Of a stretch of DNA of 49,929 nt, positions 1-9,907 are shown in pieces. The stretch lies in assembly GCA_934141615.1 (NCBI GenBank), contig CAKPCM010000002.1, positions 1 through 49,929 of the forward strand. Reading direction: 5' to 3'. The notes below the pieces were generated by a model. The model did not search any database, was not told the DNA's origin, and saw nothing but the letters and a program-made list of their open reading frames with translations. Each line of letters begins with the position of its first letter. Positions within the stretch are counted from its first letter, which is position 1. A program made the translations under genes and the position numbers. Source of the stretch: an uncultured Bacilli bacterium (GTDB lineage Bacteria > Bacillota_I > Bacilli_A > RF39 > UBA660).

Positions 1-687
1 AGTAAGAAGTATACTGAAGCTTTAAGCAAAATCGAAAAAGGTAAATTATATTCTTTAGAAGAAGCTGTTAAGCTAGTAAAAGAAACTTCTGTATCAACAT
101 TTGATGGTACTGTTGAAATAGCAGTAAGATTAAATTTAGATACTAAGAAAAACGACCAACAATTAAGAGGTGCAATCGTTTTACCTCACGGAACTGGTAA
201 AACTAAGAAAGTATTAGTTTTAGCAAAAGGTGATGCTGCAAAAGCTGCAACAGACGCTGGTGCTGATTATGTTGGCGACGTAGACATGATTACTAAGATC
301 GAAAAGGAAAATTGGTTTGATTTTGATGTAATTATCGCAACACCAGAAATGATGCCTATGTTAGGTAAGTTAGGTAAGGTTTTAGGTCCAAAAGGATTAA
401 TGCCAAACCCAAAAACTGGTACTGTTACAATGGATACTAAAAAGGCTGTTGAAGACGTTAAAAAAGGACGTGTTGAATACAGAACTGATTCATACGCTAA
501 CGTACATGCTTTAGTAGGTAAGGTTTCATTTGATGATGAGAAATTAGTTGATAACGTAAAAGCATTTATGGATGTTATTATTAAATCAAAACCACAAGCT
601 GCAAAGGGAATTTACTTAAAAGGTGTTTCACTTGCTTCAACTATGGGTCCTGGAATCAAGGTTGATTTATCATCATTTGACAAATAA
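1..687 (+). CDS. rplA: 50S ribosomal protein L1, 5' end cut off by the window
   Basis: Ribosomal protein L1 of the large subunit stalk base; it binds 23S rRNA and in many bacteria represses its own mRNA. The frame is open from base 1, giving 228 residues that start at SKKYTEALSKIEKGKLY. L1 of Bacillus is about 232 residues, so only about five N-terminal residues are missing. The signature VLGPKGLMPNPKTGTVT lies near residues 125-141 and the end reads STMGPGIKVDLSSF, as in the family. The rplJ leader and rplJ-rplL follow, the usual order. The last codons (Asp-Lys) coincide with the -35 box of the next promoter. Confidence 0.98.
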   Translation, partial: SKKYTEALSKIEKGKLYSLEEAVKLVKETSVSTFDGTVEIAVRLNLDTKKNDQQLRGAIVLPHGTGKTKKVLVLAKGDAAKAATDAGADYVGDVDMITKIEKENWFDFDVIIATPEMMPMLGKLGKVLGPKGLMPNPKTGTVTMDTKKAVEDVKKGRVEYRTDSYANVHALVGKVSFDDEKLVDNVKAFMDVIIKSKPQAAKGIYLKGVSLASTMGPGIKVDLSSFDK

Positions 688-705
688 TTAAAAATAATAT
701 AAACT
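677..705 (+). promoter_or_regulatory. Promoter for rplJ-rplL overlapping the end of rplA
   Basis: TTGACA at 677-682 is a perfect -35 box and overlaps the last sense codons of rplA. A -10 box follows as TATAAA at 698-703 (15-base spacer) or TAAACT at 700-705 (17-base spacer). Its position just before the L10 leader suits a separate rplJL transcript. Prediction from sequence only. Confidence 0.6.
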
Positions 706-707
706 AT

Positions 708-855
708 CAGTAGTTAGCCGAGATTTGGTTTAACTATAAAGTACCAAAGACAGTAGGAGTGATATAATCACGTAACTTGTATTCCTACCGAGGACGAAAA
801 ATCAATTTTGGATTTTAAGGTCTTTGCGTCTTTGATGCATGGACCTTTTAATTTA
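708..855 (+). promoter_or_regulatory. Ribosomal protein L10 leader with attenuator
   Basis: This is the autoregulatory mRNA leader bound by L10(L12)4 in Bacillota. Visible hallmarks are the AAGACAGTAGGAG-like and CCTACCGAGGAC-like segments (about 745-795), which pair as in the known leader. They are followed by a two-part hairpin: AAGGTC at 817-822 with GACCTT at 842-847, and an inner stem TGCGTC/GATGCA. A short T-rich tail follows, so the hairpin can act as a terminator. Excess L10 would be expected to lower rplJL transcription by attenuation. Confidence 0.85.
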
Positions 856-894
856 TACAAGGTACTTATTATACTAACGAAGGAGGAATGAACA

Positions 895-1389
895 ATGGCA
901 AACCAAGCTATAATTGCTAAAAAAGAAGAAGTTGTAAATGAAATAGCTGACCGTGTTCAAAACGCAGCAAGTGCTATTTTGTTTGATTACCGTGGTTTAA
1001 CTGATTCAGAAATTACTGAATTACGTCGTAAATTACGTGAACAAGAAGCTTCTTATAAAGTATATAAAAATACTTTAACAAAAAGAGCATTTGACAAGTT
1101 ATCTATTAACTTAGATGATTGTCTAGAAGGTCCATCTGCTATTGCAACATCAGATGATGCTATTGCACCTATAAAGGTTTTAGCAGACTTTGCAAAAGAT
1201 CATCCTGCACTTGAATTAAAGGGTGGTATCGTAGATGGAAAAGAAACAAGCTTAAGCGAATTAAAAGAATTAGCAACAGTTCCATCAAGAGACGGATTAT
1301 TAACAATGTTCGCCGCTGGATTAATGGAACACGTAAAGAATGTTGCTATCTGCCTTGACTTACATAGTCAAAATCTAGAAGAAGAATAA
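895..1389 (+). CDS. rplJ: 50S ribosomal protein L10
   Basis: L10 anchors the L7/L12 dimers to the ribosomal stalk and controls its own operon through the leader upstream. The 164-residue product has the conserved N-terminal part (FDYRGLTDSEITELRRKLRE, YKVYKNTLTKRAF) and a helical C-terminal tail for L12 binding. Length is normal for the family. A strong Shine-Dalgarno sequence GAAGGAGG precedes the ATG. rplL follows 28 bases downstream in the same operon. Confidence 0.98.
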   Translation: MANQAIIAKKEEVVNEIADRVQNAASAILFDYRGLTDSEITELRRKLREQEASYKVYKNTLTKRAFDKLSINLDDCLEGPSAIATSDDAIAPIKVLADFAKDHPALELKGGIVDGKETSLSELKELATVPSRDGLLTMFAAGLMEHVKNVAICLDLHSQNLEEE

Positions 1390-1417
1390 TTTTAAAGAAA
1401 ATAGGAGGAAAATAAAA

Positions 1418-1786
1418 ATGGCAAAATTAAGTACACAAGAAATTATTGATGCAATAAAAGAAATGAAAATTCTTGAAGTTAAAGAATTAGTAGACGCAAT
1501 GAAAGAAGAATTTGGAGTTGACCCAAGTGCTGTAGCTGTTGCTGCTGCACCAGCTGCTGGAGCAGAAGCTGAAGAAAAGACTGAAGCTACTGTAGTATTA
1601 AAAGACGCTGGATCAGCTAAGATTCAAGTAATCAAAGCAATCAGAGATATTACTGGTTTAGGATTAATGGAAGCTAAGAAGTTAGCAGACGAAGGTGGAA
1701 ACGTTAAAGAAAACGCTCCAATGGAAGAAGCTAACGAAATTAAAGCTAAGTTAGAAGAAGCTGGCGCTACTGTTGAACTTGCATAA
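1418..1786 (+). CDS. rplL: 50S ribosomal protein L7/L12
   Basis: L7/L12 is the mobile stalk protein that recruits translational GTPases such as EF-G and EF-Tu, both also encoded in this window. The 122-residue product has an N-terminal dimerisation helix pair, an Ala-rich hinge (AVAAAPAAGAEAEE, residues 40-53) and the C-terminal domain with IKAIRDITGLGLMEAKKLAD. It has a good ribosome site (AGGAGG). A terminator hairpin follows directly. Confidence 0.98.
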   Translation: MAKLSTQEIIDAIKEMKILEVKELVDAMKEEFGVDPSAVAVAAAPAAGAEAEEKTEATVVLKDAGSAKIQVIKAIRDITGLGLMEAKKLADEGGNVKENAPMEEANEIKAKLEEAGATVELA

Positions 1787-1805
1787 GTTAGATAAATAAG
1801 TACTT

Positions 1806-1835
1806 AAAGAACTACAATTTGTGGTTCTTTTTTGT
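1806..1835 (+). terminator. Rho-independent terminator after rplL
   Basis: AAGAACTAC pairs with GTGGTTCTT around the loop AATTT, with one G-U pair, and is followed by a run of six or more T. It ends the rplJL unit. Confidence 0.85.
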
Positions 1836-1861
1836 TATAATTAAAAAGGTGAGGTGAAAAA

Positions 1862-2452
1862 ATGGCACATTACTTTACAAATGAAGAAAACCTAAAATCA
1901 GAAATAGAGAAGGTAATAGCAGAAATAAATGGTATCCCATTTTATTTTTATACCGATAATGGTGTGTTTTCTAAGGGAGAACTTGATTTTGGAACAGAAC
2001 TTTTATTAAAGAATTTTAAATATGATAATCCTAATAATAAAACGTTATTAGATATAGGCTGCGGTTGCGGACCAATCGGAATATATGCATCTCATTTAGG
2101 TTTTGCTGTGGATATGTCTGATGTTAACAAAAGAGCTATTCATTTATCTAAGATGTCTTTAAAAGAACAAAACTTAAATGCAAACGTATTTGAATCCGAC
2201 GCTTATAAAAACATTAATAATAAATATGATTATATAGTATCTAATCCACCAATAAGGGTTGGAAAGGAAAAGTTATATGAAATAGTAATGAACGCTAAAG
2301 ATCATTTAAAAGATGGTGGCACGTTATGGATAGTTGTTAGAAAACAGCAGGGCGCAGAATCTATGGTAAGAGATATGAAAAACGTATATAAAACAGTAGA
2401 AGTGATAGCTAAGAAAAAAGGATTTTTTATAATAAAGGCAAGTTTAATTTAA
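1862..2452 (+). CDS. Class I SAM-dependent methyltransferase, YbxB/RsmC-like
   Basis: Probable S-adenosylmethionine-dependent methyltransferase of 196 residues. Motif I reads LLDIGCGCGPIGIYAS (about 62-77), and the amino-methylating motif IV is SNPPIRVGKE (about 126-135). This NPP type belongs to the RsmC family, which makes m2G in 16S rRNA. In Bacillus the homologue ybxB sits in exactly this place, between rplL and rpoB, which supports the call. The protein is single-domain, about half the size of E. coli RsmC. The ribosome site is AAAGGTGAGGTG. The substrate is inferred from family and position only. Confidence 0.85.
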   Translation: MAHYFTNEENLKSEIEKVIAEINGIPFYFYTDNGVFSKGELDFGTELLLKNFKYDNPNNKTLLDIGCGCGPIGIYASHLGFAVDMSDVNKRAIHLSKMSLKEQNLNANVFESDAYKNINNKYDYIVSNPPIRVGKEKLYEIVMNAKDHLKDGGTLWIVVRKQQGAESMVRDMKNVYKTVEVIAKKKGFFIIKASLI

Positions 2453-2460
2453 AATATATG

Positions 2461-2490
2461 GCGCAAATAATAAAATATTTGTGTTTTTTT
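2461..2490 (+). terminator. Rho-independent terminator after the methyltransferase gene
   Basis: GCGCAAATA (2461-2469) pairs with TATTTGTGT (2476-2484) using two G-U pairs, with a six-base loop. A T run extends to 2490. Confidence 0.75.
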
Positions 2491-2510
2491 GTAAAAATAA
2501 GTAAAATTTA

Positions 2511-2539
2511 TTGACAAGGGTAGATTTTTCCTGTAATAT
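2511..2539 (+). promoter_or_regulatory. Promoter of rpoB-rpoC
   Basis: TTGACA at 2511-2516, a 17-base spacer and TAATAT at 2534-2539. It lies about 60 bases upstream of rpoB and just after a terminator, so rpoBC can be transcribed apart from rplJL. Confidence 0.7.
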
Positions 2540-2608
2540 TTTAAATTGGTACTGTGTCTTTAATTTTAGACATGTTCTTTAAAAATTTATAGTTTAGGGG
2601 TGGATTGC

Positions 2609-5600
2609 GTGGCTTATAAAGTAAGAAAAGTAAACGAATACCGTGAAAGAAGAGACTTCTCAAGAGTAAAAAAATCTCTAGAATTAGCAGATTTACTTGA
2701 GGTACAAACTAAGTCTTATGATTGGTTTATTCAAGATGGAATCAAAGAAGTGTTAGAGGAAATAAGCCCAGTAGAAAATTTCTCTGGAACATTATCTTTA
2801 GAATTTGGTGAATATTCTTTTGATGAACCAAGACATACAATTAAAGAATGTAAGGAGAAGAAAACTACATATGCAGCTCCATTAAAGGTTCAAACTCGCT
2901 TGTTTAATAATGAAACAGGAGAAGTAAAAGAACAAGAAATATTCCTAGGTGATATGCCACTTATGACAGAATCAGGATCATTTATATTTAATGGTTCAGA
3001 GCGTGTTATTGTATCACAATTAGTACGTTCTCCAAGTGTTTATTATGGAAGAGAAATAGATAAGAATGGACGTTCTATAATATCTTCACAAATCATACCT
3101 ACAAGAGGTACTTGGTTAGAATATAAACTAAATAGTAAAGATGTTGTTGACGTTAGAATAGACCGTAATAGAAAGGTTGTTGTAACTGCGTTTTTAAGAG
3201 CATTTGGACTATCTAGTGATGATGATATCTTAAAATTATACGGACAAGATGAATATTTGATTAACTCTTTAGGAAAAGATTCTACAAAGAATACTGATGA
3301 AGCATTACTTGAAATCTATGAAAAGTTAAAACCTGGTGAACCAGCAACTTTAGATAGTGCAAAGAACCAGTTAATAACTAGATTCTTTGATAATTTTAGA
3401 TATGATTTAGCTAAGGTTGGACGTTATAAATTTAACAAAAAACTTGATGTTGCAGATCGTCTATTAAATCAAAAATTAGCAGAAGACATAACGGTAGATG
3501 GAAAAGTTGTAATAGAAAAGGGTACTAAGATTACTCACGATGTATTAGAAACTTTAAAACCTATTTTAGCTGATGGATACGGAATGATTGATGCTACAAT
3601 GGATAAAGAACTTGATAACCATACTATGGTTCAAGTAATTAGCATTTATTCTCCAGTAGAACCAGATAAAGTTATAAAAGTAATTGGTAATGACCAATCA
3701 CTTACTGTTAAAACACTTACTATATCAGATATATATGCATCTGTATCATATTATTTGAACCTTTTACAAAACGTAGGTCAAATAGATGAGATAGACCATT
3801 TATCTAACCGTCGTTTAAGACAAGTAGGTGAATTATTACAAAACCAATTTAGAGTTGGTGTTGCTCGTATGGAAAGAGTAATTCGTGAAAGAATGACTAC
3901 TTTAGACGTTGAAACTGCAACTCCAAAGACATTAATAAACATAAGACCAATAACAGCTGTTATTAAGGAATTCTTTGGATCAAGTCCATTATCACAATTT
4001 ATGGACCAAATTAATCCATTATCAGAATTAAATAACAAACGTCGTTTATCAGCGCTTGGACCTGGTGGACTTTCTCGTGATAGAGCTGCTATGGAAGTAC
4101 GTGACGTTAACGTATCTCACTATGGTAGAATCTGTCCAATCGAGTCTCCAGAAGGTGCAAATATAGGTCTTATTACATCTCTTGCAAACTATGCAAAAGT
4201 AAATGAATATGGTTTCATCATGACTCCATATAGAAGAGTAAAAGATGGTAAATTACAAGATCAAATAGATTATTTAACAGCAGACGAAGAAAACGGACAC
4301 ATTATTGCACAAGCTAATGTTGCTATGAAAGATGGAGAAATCATAGAAGAACATTGTCCTGCTCGTCAAGACGGAGAAAATATTCTTGCAAAACCAAGTG
4401 AAATAGATTATATCGATGTTGCTCCACAACAAATTGTATCTGTTACAACAAGTTGTATTCCATTCCTTGATCACGATGATGGTAAACGTGCGTTAATGGG
4501 ATGTAACATGCAGCGTCAAGCATTACCATTATTAAAACCAGAAGCAGCATTAGTTGCAACTGGCGTTGAAGCTCAAGCAGCAAAGGATTCAGGAGTTTGT
4601 GTTTTAGCAAAAGCTGATGGTGTTGTTGAATACGCTGATGGTAAAAAAATCGTTGTTAAAACAGCAAAAGCAAAAGACATATACTTACTTAAAAACTTTG
4701 AGGAATCAAATGCAGGTACTTGCTATCACCAAAGACCAATCGTTAGAATTGGAGATAAGGTAAAACGTGGACAAATAATAGCAGATGGTCCATCAACAGA
4801 TAAAGGTGAAGTTGCATTAGGTAAGAACTTAGTAGTTGCATTCATGACTTATAATGGTTATGACTATGAAGATGCTGTAATATTAAATGAAAAAATGGTA
4901 AAAGAAGACGTATTAACATCTATTTATCTAGAAGATTACGAAATTCAATGTCGTGATACTAAGTTAGGACCTGAGGAAATTACTCGTGATATTCCAAACG
5001 TAAGTGAAGAAGCTCGTAAGAACCTAGATGCTAATGGTATTATTAGAATAGGTACAGAAGTAAAAGAAGGAGATATCTTAGTTGGTAAGGTAACTCCAAA
5101 AGGAATGGTAGAACTTACTTCTGAAGAAAAATTATTACACGCAATCTTTGGTGAAAAGACTCGTGAAGTAAGAGACACATCTCTTAGAGTTCCACATGGT
5201 GGAGCTGGTATAGTTCATGATATAAAGATTTATACTAAGAAGGATTCAGATGAATTACCATCAGGAGTTTCAAAAGAAATCCGTGTATATATAGTTCAAA
5301 AACGTAAGATTCAAGTTGGTGACAAAATGGCTGGTCGTCACGGAAATAAAGGTGTTGTATCACTTGTTGTTCCACAAGAAGATATGCCATACTTACCAGA
5401 TGGTACTCCGGTTGATATCTTACTTAACCCACTTGGTGTTCCTTCTCGTATGAACCCAGGACAAGTTTTGGAAATGCACTTAGGTATGGCTGCTAAGAAA
5501 TTAGGAGTATATACTGCAACTCCAGTATTTGATGGTGCAACTTGGGAAGATATCCAAGAAATGATGGCAGAAGCTGGAATGGATCCAGATGGAAAGACTG

Positions 5601-6244
5601 TTTTATACAATGGTAAAACAGGTGAACCTTTTGATAACCGTGTAGCAGTTGGTGTTATGTACATGATTAAACTTGACCACATGGTTGATGATAAATTACA
5701 CGCACGTGCAACTGGTCCATACTCATTAGTTACACAACAACCTTTAGGTGGTAAAGCTCAATTTGGTGGACAAAGATTTGGTGAAATGGAAGTTTGGGCA
5801 CTTTATGCTTATGGTGCTGCTCACGTACTTCAAGAAATCTTAACAGTTAAGTCAGATGATGTTGTAGGACGTGTTAAAGTATACGAATCAATCGTTAAGG
5901 GTAAACCAATTAACCAAGCAGGTGTTCCAGAAAGTTTCCGTGTTTTAGTTAAAGAATTCCAAGCTTTAGGTTTAAACATTGCAATGATAAATGAAGATGG
6001 TAAAGAAGTAGATGTTAAGACTCTAGAAGAAGAGGAAGACAAAGAAGGAGCTCCTTTATCAATCGAAGAAATAGATAATGTATCAATGGTAAAACCAAAA
6101 GAAACTGTTGATATCGTAAGTAAAGAAGAGGAAGCAGAAGAAAGTGATGAGCTTTCGGAAGAAGAATCTGATGATTACGAAGCTGAATTAGAAGACAATT
6201 TAGATGAATCGGAAGATTTACAAGTGGAAGGGGATGAAGAATAA
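2609..6244 (+). CDS. rpoB: DNA-directed RNA polymerase subunit beta
   Basis: Beta subunit of core RNA polymerase, forming half of the active-site cleft and the rifampicin pocket. I chose the GTG at 2609 because AGGGGTGG lies five bases before it. An in-frame GTG at 2600 falls within that ribosome site and would have none of its own. The product is then about 1211 residues. Family motifs run throughout, for example SQFMDQINPLSELNNKRRLSALGPGG (rif region), GYDYEDAVILNE and GDKMAGRHGNKGVVS. The C-terminus ends in a 45-residue acidic tail rich in Glu and Asp. The stop overlaps the rpoC start by one base (TAATG), which implies coupled translation. Confidence 0.98.
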   Translation: MAYKVRKVNEYRERRDFSRVKKSLELADLLEVQTKSYDWFIQDGIKEVLEEISPVENFSGTLSLEFGEYSFDEPRHTIKECKEKKTTYAAPLKVQTRLFNNETGEVKEQEIFLGDMPLMTESGSFIFNGSERVIVSQLVRSPSVYYGREIDKNGRSIISSQIIPTRGTWLEYKLNSKDVVDVRIDRNRKVVVTAFLRAFGLSSDDDILKLYGQDEYLINSLGKDSTKNTDEALLEIYEKLKPGEPATLDSAKNQLITRFFDNFRYDLAKVGRYKFNKKLDVADRLLNQKLAEDITVDGKVVIEKGTKITHDVLETLKPILADGYGMIDATMDKELDNHTMVQVISIYSPVEPDKVIKVIGNDQSLTVKTLTISDIYASVSYYLNLLQNVGQIDEIDHLSNRRLRQVGELLQNQFRVGVARMERVIRERMTTLDVETATPKTLINIRPITAVIKEFFGSSPLSQFMDQINPLSELNNKRRLSALGPGGLSRDRAAMEVRDVNVSHYGRICPIESPEGANIGLITSLANYAKVNEYGFIMTPYRRVKDGKLQDQIDYLTADEENGHIIAQANVAMKDGEIIEEHCPARQDGENILAKPSEIDYIDVAPQQIVSVTTSCIPFLDHDDGKRALMGCNMQRQALPLLKPEAALVATGVEAQAAKDSGVCVLAKADGVVEYADGKKIVVKTAKAKDIYLLKNFEESNAGTCYHQRPIVRIGDKVKRGQIIADGPSTDKGEVALGKNLVVAFMTYNGYDYEDAVILNEKMVKEDVLTSIYLEDYEIQCRDTKLGPEEITRDIPNVSEEARKNLDANGIIRIGTEVKEGDILVGKVTPKGMVELTSEEKLLHAIFGEKTREVRDTSLRVPHGGAGIVHDIKIYTKKDSDELPSGVSKEIRVYIVQKRKIQVGDKMAGRHGNKGVVSLVVPQEDMPYLPDGTPVDILLNPLGVPSRMNPGQVLEMHLGMAAKKLGVYTATPVFDGATWEDIQEMMAEAGMDPDGKTVLYNGKTGEPFDNRVAVGVMYMIKLDHMVDDKLHARATGPYSLVTQQPLGGKAQFGGQRFGEMEVWALYAYGAAHVLQEILTVKSDDVVGRVKVYESIVKGKPINQAGVPESFRVLVKEFQALGLNIAMINEDGKEVDVKTLEEEEDKEGAPLSIEEIDNVSMVKPKETVDIVSKEEEAEESDELSEEESDDYEAELEDNLDESEDLQVEGDEE

Positions 6245-9200
6245 TGTTAGATGCAAATAGATTTGAAGGAATTAAAATATCTATCGCTTCACCCGAACAA
6301 ATCCGTGAATGGTCTTATGGAGAAGTTAAAAAGCCAGAAACAATAAACTATCGTACTTTAAAACCAGAAAGAGATGGTTTATTCTGTGAAAAAATCTTTG
6401 GACCTACAAAGGATTATGAATGTGCTTGTGGTAAGTATAAGAGATTAAGATATAAAGATATCGTGTGTGATAGATGTGGAGTAGAAGTTACTAAATCTAA
6501 GGTTCGCCGTGAACGTATGGGTCATATCGAACTTGCTACTCCAGTATCTCACATCTGGTTCTTTAAAGGTGTACCAAGCCGTATGGGATTAGTACTTGAT
6601 ATGTCTCCAAGAGACTTAGAAGAAGTATTATACTTTGTATCATACGTAGTTGTTAATCCAGGTGCAGCTCCACTTGAAAAGAAACAAACTTTATCAGATA
6701 AAGAATACCGTGCATACTATGAAAAATATGGAAATACTTTTGAAGTAGGTATGGGAGCTGAAGCTATCTTAAAACTTCTAAAAGAAATAGATGTCAAAGC
6801 TGAAATAGCAAAAATAGAAGAAGAGTTAGATGGCGCTTCAGAACAAAAGAAAACAAGACTATTAAAGAGATTAGACATATTAGATTCATTTGATAAATCA
6901 GGAAATAAACCTGAATGGATGATATTAACAGCACTTCCTGTTATACCTCCAGAACTAAGACCAATGATTCAATTAGATGGTGGTCGTTTTGCAACAAGTG
7001 ATTTAAATGATTTATATAGACGTGTTATTAACCGTAACAATCGTTTAAAGAAATTACTTGAGTTAAATGCTCCATCAATCATTGTTCAAAACGAAAAAAG
7101 AATGCTTCAAGAAGCAGTTGATGCTTTATTCGATAACGGAAGACGTGGTAGAAATGTTACCGGTCCATCAAATAGACCACTTAAATCAATTTCTTCTATG
7201 TTGAAAGGTAAACAAGGTCGTTTCCGTCAAAACTTACTTGGTAAGCGTGTTGACTATTCTGGACGTAGTGTTATTGCTGTTGGTCCAGAACTTAAGATGT
7301 ACCAATGTGGTATTCCAAAAGAAATGGCACTTGAATTATTCAAACCACACGTTATTCATGGTTTAGTAGAAAGAGATATTGTTCACAATATTAAATCTGC
7401 TAAAAAAATGATTGAAAATCAAGATGAAAGAGTATGGGATGTTGTTGAAGATGTTATTAAAGAACATCCAGTAATGTTAAACCGTGCTCCAACACTTCAC
7501 AGATTAGGTATTCAAGCATTTGAACCTAAGTTAGTAAGTGGTAAGGCTATTAGATTACACCCACTTGTTTGTGCTGGATTTAACGCAGACTTTGATGGTG
7601 ACCAAATGGCTGTTCACGTACCACTATCAGAAGCAGCACAAGCTGAAGCAAGATTACTTATGTTATCTTCAAATAACATACTAGACCCAAAAGATGGTAA
7701 GCCAATCGTTACTCCATCACAAGATATGGTTTTAGGTAACTATTACATAACTACTGAAAAACCTGGTGATAAAGGAGAAGGTAGAGTATTTAAGAACGCT
7801 AACGAAGCTATCGAAGCATACGAAAGAAGAGAAGTTACTCTTCATGCTAGAATAGCATTACCAGCTAAATCATTTAAGTATAAAACATTTACTGATGAGC
7901 AAAAGGAAATGTACTTAATAACTACTGTTGGTAAGTTATTGTTTAACGAAATATTACCAGATGGATTCCAGTATATTAATGAACCTACGAAGGCAAATTA
8001 TGAAGGATTTACTCCTATGACTCACTTCTTAAAGAGAGGTTCTAACATTCCAGAAGAAATTAAGAAGAAAGAAATTAATAAACCTTTCGCTAAGGGTGAC
8101 TTAAAGAAGATAATTGCACAAGTATTTAAACGTTATAAAACAACTGAAACTTCAATATATCTAGATAAATTAAAGAACTTAGGATTTAAGTATTCTACTT
8201 TATCAGGTATTTCAATTTCAATTGCGGACGTTGTAAAAAGTGAACACAAAAATGAAATTATTGATAAATCTCAAAAGGTTGTTGACACTATAAATAAACA
8301 ATATAGACGTGGTTTAATAACTGATAGAGAACGTTATGAAAAAGTTTGTGAAGTATGGAATAATACAACAAGCGAAGTAGAAAAAGAATTAAAACAAAAA
8401 GTGCAAACTTTAACAGATAACCCGATTATGATGATGGTTAACTCTGGTGCCCGTGGTTCTATTGGACAATATAACCAGATGGCAGGTATGCGTGGACTTC
8501 TTGCAAAACCAAATGGTGATGCAGTAGAAATTCCAGTTACATCTTCATTCGTTGATGGATTATCAGTATCTGAATACTTTATATCTACTCACGGAACTCG
8601 TAAAGGTAATGCCGATACAGCACTTAAGACAGCTGACTCTGGTTACTTAACAAGACGTTTAGTTGATGTTGTTCAAGATGTTATCGTAAGAGAAGAAGAT
8701 TGTGGTACTATCCAAGGTGTTGTTGTTAAAGCATTCGTTGATGAATCAGATGGTACTGTAATAGAAAGTCTTCATGAACGTATAACTGGTAGATATACAA
8801 ACAAAAAAGTTGTTGATCCAGAAACTAAGCAATTAATTATAGATAAAAACGAATTAATTACTGAACCAATCGCTGACAAGATTGATAAGGCAGGAATTAC
8901 AGAAGTTGAAATAAGAACTGCTTTAACTTGTAAGACAGAAAATGGTGTATGTAAACATTGTTATGGTATTAACCTTGCAACTGGTAACATTGCTGAAATA
9001 GGTGAAGCTGTTGGTATTATGGCAGCTCAATCTATCGGTGAACCAGGTACACAGCTTACAATGCGTACATTCCACAATGGTGGTGTTGCATCAGGAGCAG
9101 ATATAACTCAAGGTTTACCTCGTGTACAAGAGTTGTTTGAAGCAAGAAATCCAAAGGCTAAATCTACAATTGCTGAAATAGATGGTAAGATAACTAAGAT

Positions 9201-9876
9201 AGATGAAGTAAATGGTAAATATAAAATTGCTATTACTAACGACGTAGAAACAAGAGAACATACAACTAACTATGGTGTTAAACTTTGTGTTGAATTAGGA
9301 CAAAGTGTAAAAGCAGGAGATAAATTAAACGTTGGTTCTATAAATCCAAAAGAATTACTTGCGGTAACTGACCCAATAACTGCACAAAACTATATTTTAT
9401 CTGAAGTACAAAAAGTTTATAAATCACAAGGTGTTGATGTTTCAGATAAGCACGTTGAAATACTTGCTCGTCGTATGATTGCTCGTATTAAGATAGTTGA
9501 TGGTGGAGAAACTGAATTAGTTGATGGTAAATTAGTTTCAATGCACGAATTTACTAGAATTAATAAGGAAGCTATTATAAATGGTAAGAAACCAGCAACT
9601 GGTCGTCCAATAATGCTTGGTATAACTAAGGCATCGTTAGAGACTGATTCATTCTTATCAGCTGCATCATTCCAAGAGACTACTCGTATCTTAACTGACG
9701 CTGCAATTAAGGGTAAGGTTGATAATTTAACAGGTCTTAAAGAAAACGTTATTATTGGTAAATTAATACCAGCAGGTACAGGTTCTAAATATTACTCTAA
9801 TGTTAAATATTCTCTTGAAAGTGAACAAGTAGAAGATGATGCATTAGATGTATTAGAAGACCAATTAACTGATTAA
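6244..9876 (+). CDS. rpoC: DNA-directed RNA polymerase subunit beta'
   Basis: Beta' subunit of RNA polymerase, 1210 residues, normal for Bacilli. The catalytic magnesium loop NADFDGDQMAVH is present near residue 450. An N-terminal zinc finger (CACGKY with CDRCG, about 59-78) and a second cysteine cluster (CKTENGVCKHCYG, about 898-910) are also intact. The trigger-loop region GIMAAQSIGEPGTQLTMRTF follows the second cluster. It is translationally coupled to rpoB through the shared base at 6244. A terminator lies directly after the stop. Confidence 0.98.
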   Translation: MLDANRFEGIKISIASPEQIREWSYGEVKKPETINYRTLKPERDGLFCEKIFGPTKDYECACGKYKRLRYKDIVCDRCGVEVTKSKVRRERMGHIELATPVSHIWFFKGVPSRMGLVLDMSPRDLEEVLYFVSYVVVNPGAAPLEKKQTLSDKEYRAYYEKYGNTFEVGMGAEAILKLLKEIDVKAEIAKIEEELDGASEQKKTRLLKRLDILDSFDKSGNKPEWMILTALPVIPPELRPMIQLDGGRFATSDLNDLYRRVINRNNRLKKLLELNAPSIIVQNEKRMLQEAVDALFDNGRRGRNVTGPSNRPLKSISSMLKGKQGRFRQNLLGKRVDYSGRSVIAVGPELKMYQCGIPKEMALELFKPHVIHGLVERDIVHNIKSAKKMIENQDERVWDVVEDVIKEHPVMLNRAPTLHRLGIQAFEPKLVSGKAIRLHPLVCAGFNADFDGDQMAVHVPLSEAAQAEARLLMLSSNNILDPKDGKPIVTPSQDMVLGNYYITTEKPGDKGEGRVFKNANEAIEAYERREVTLHARIALPAKSFKYKTFTDEQKEMYLITTVGKLLFNEILPDGFQYINEPTKANYEGFTPMTHFLKRGSNIPEEIKKKEINKPFAKGDLKKIIAQVFKRYKTTETSIYLDKLKNLGFKYSTLSGISISIADVVKSEHKNEIIDKSQKVVDTINKQYRRGLITDRERYEKVCEVWNNTTSEVEKELKQKVQTLTDNPIMMMVNSGARGSIGQYNQMAGMRGLLAKPNGDAVEIPVTSSFVDGLSVSEYFISTHGTRKGNADTALKTADSGYLTRRLVDVVQDVIVREEDCGTIQGVVVKAFVDESDGTVIESLHERITGRYTNKKVVDPETKQLIIDKNELITEPIADKIDKAGITEVEIRTALTCKTENGVCKHCYGINLATGNIAEIGEAVGIMAAQSIGEPGTQLTMRTFHNGGVASGADITQGLPRVQELFEARNPKAKSTIAEIDGKITKIDEVNGKYKIAITNDVETREHTTNYGVKLCVELGQSVKAGDKLNVGSINPKELLAVTDPITAQNYILSEVQKVYKSQGVDVSDKHVEILARRMIARIKIVDGGETELVDGKLVSMHEFTRINKEAIINGKKPATGRPIMLGITKASLETDSFLSAASFQETTRILTDAAIKGKVDNLTGLKENVIIGKLIPAGTGSKYYSNVKYSLESEQVEDDALDVLEDQLTD

Positions 9877-9879
9877 TAA

Positions 9880-9907
9880 GGAAGTCAAAATTTGACTTTC
9901 TTTTTTG
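9880..9907 (+). terminator. Terminator after rpoC
   Basis: GAAGTCA pairs with TGACTTTC around a short AT-rich loop, followed by a run of T. The right arm also contains the -35 box of the next gene's promoter. Confidence 0.75.

Noticed and set aside
1836..1841. TATAAT at 1836 as a promoter for the YbxB-like methyltransferase
   Set aside because: No usable -35 box, since it falls in the rplL terminator. Kept out for lack of support, although weak transcription is possible.
2600..2608. GTG at 2600 as the rpoB start
   Set aside because: It lies within the ribosome site AGGGGTGG. That site is correctly spaced for the GTG at 2609, which also gives the family-like N-terminus MAYKVRKVNEY.
5338..5682. 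Open frames on the minus strand inside rpoB, and similar ones inside eno, fusA and tuf
   Set aside because: They lie opposite strongly conserved coding sequence, have no ribosome sites and have unnatural amino acid composition. They are by-products of codon use.
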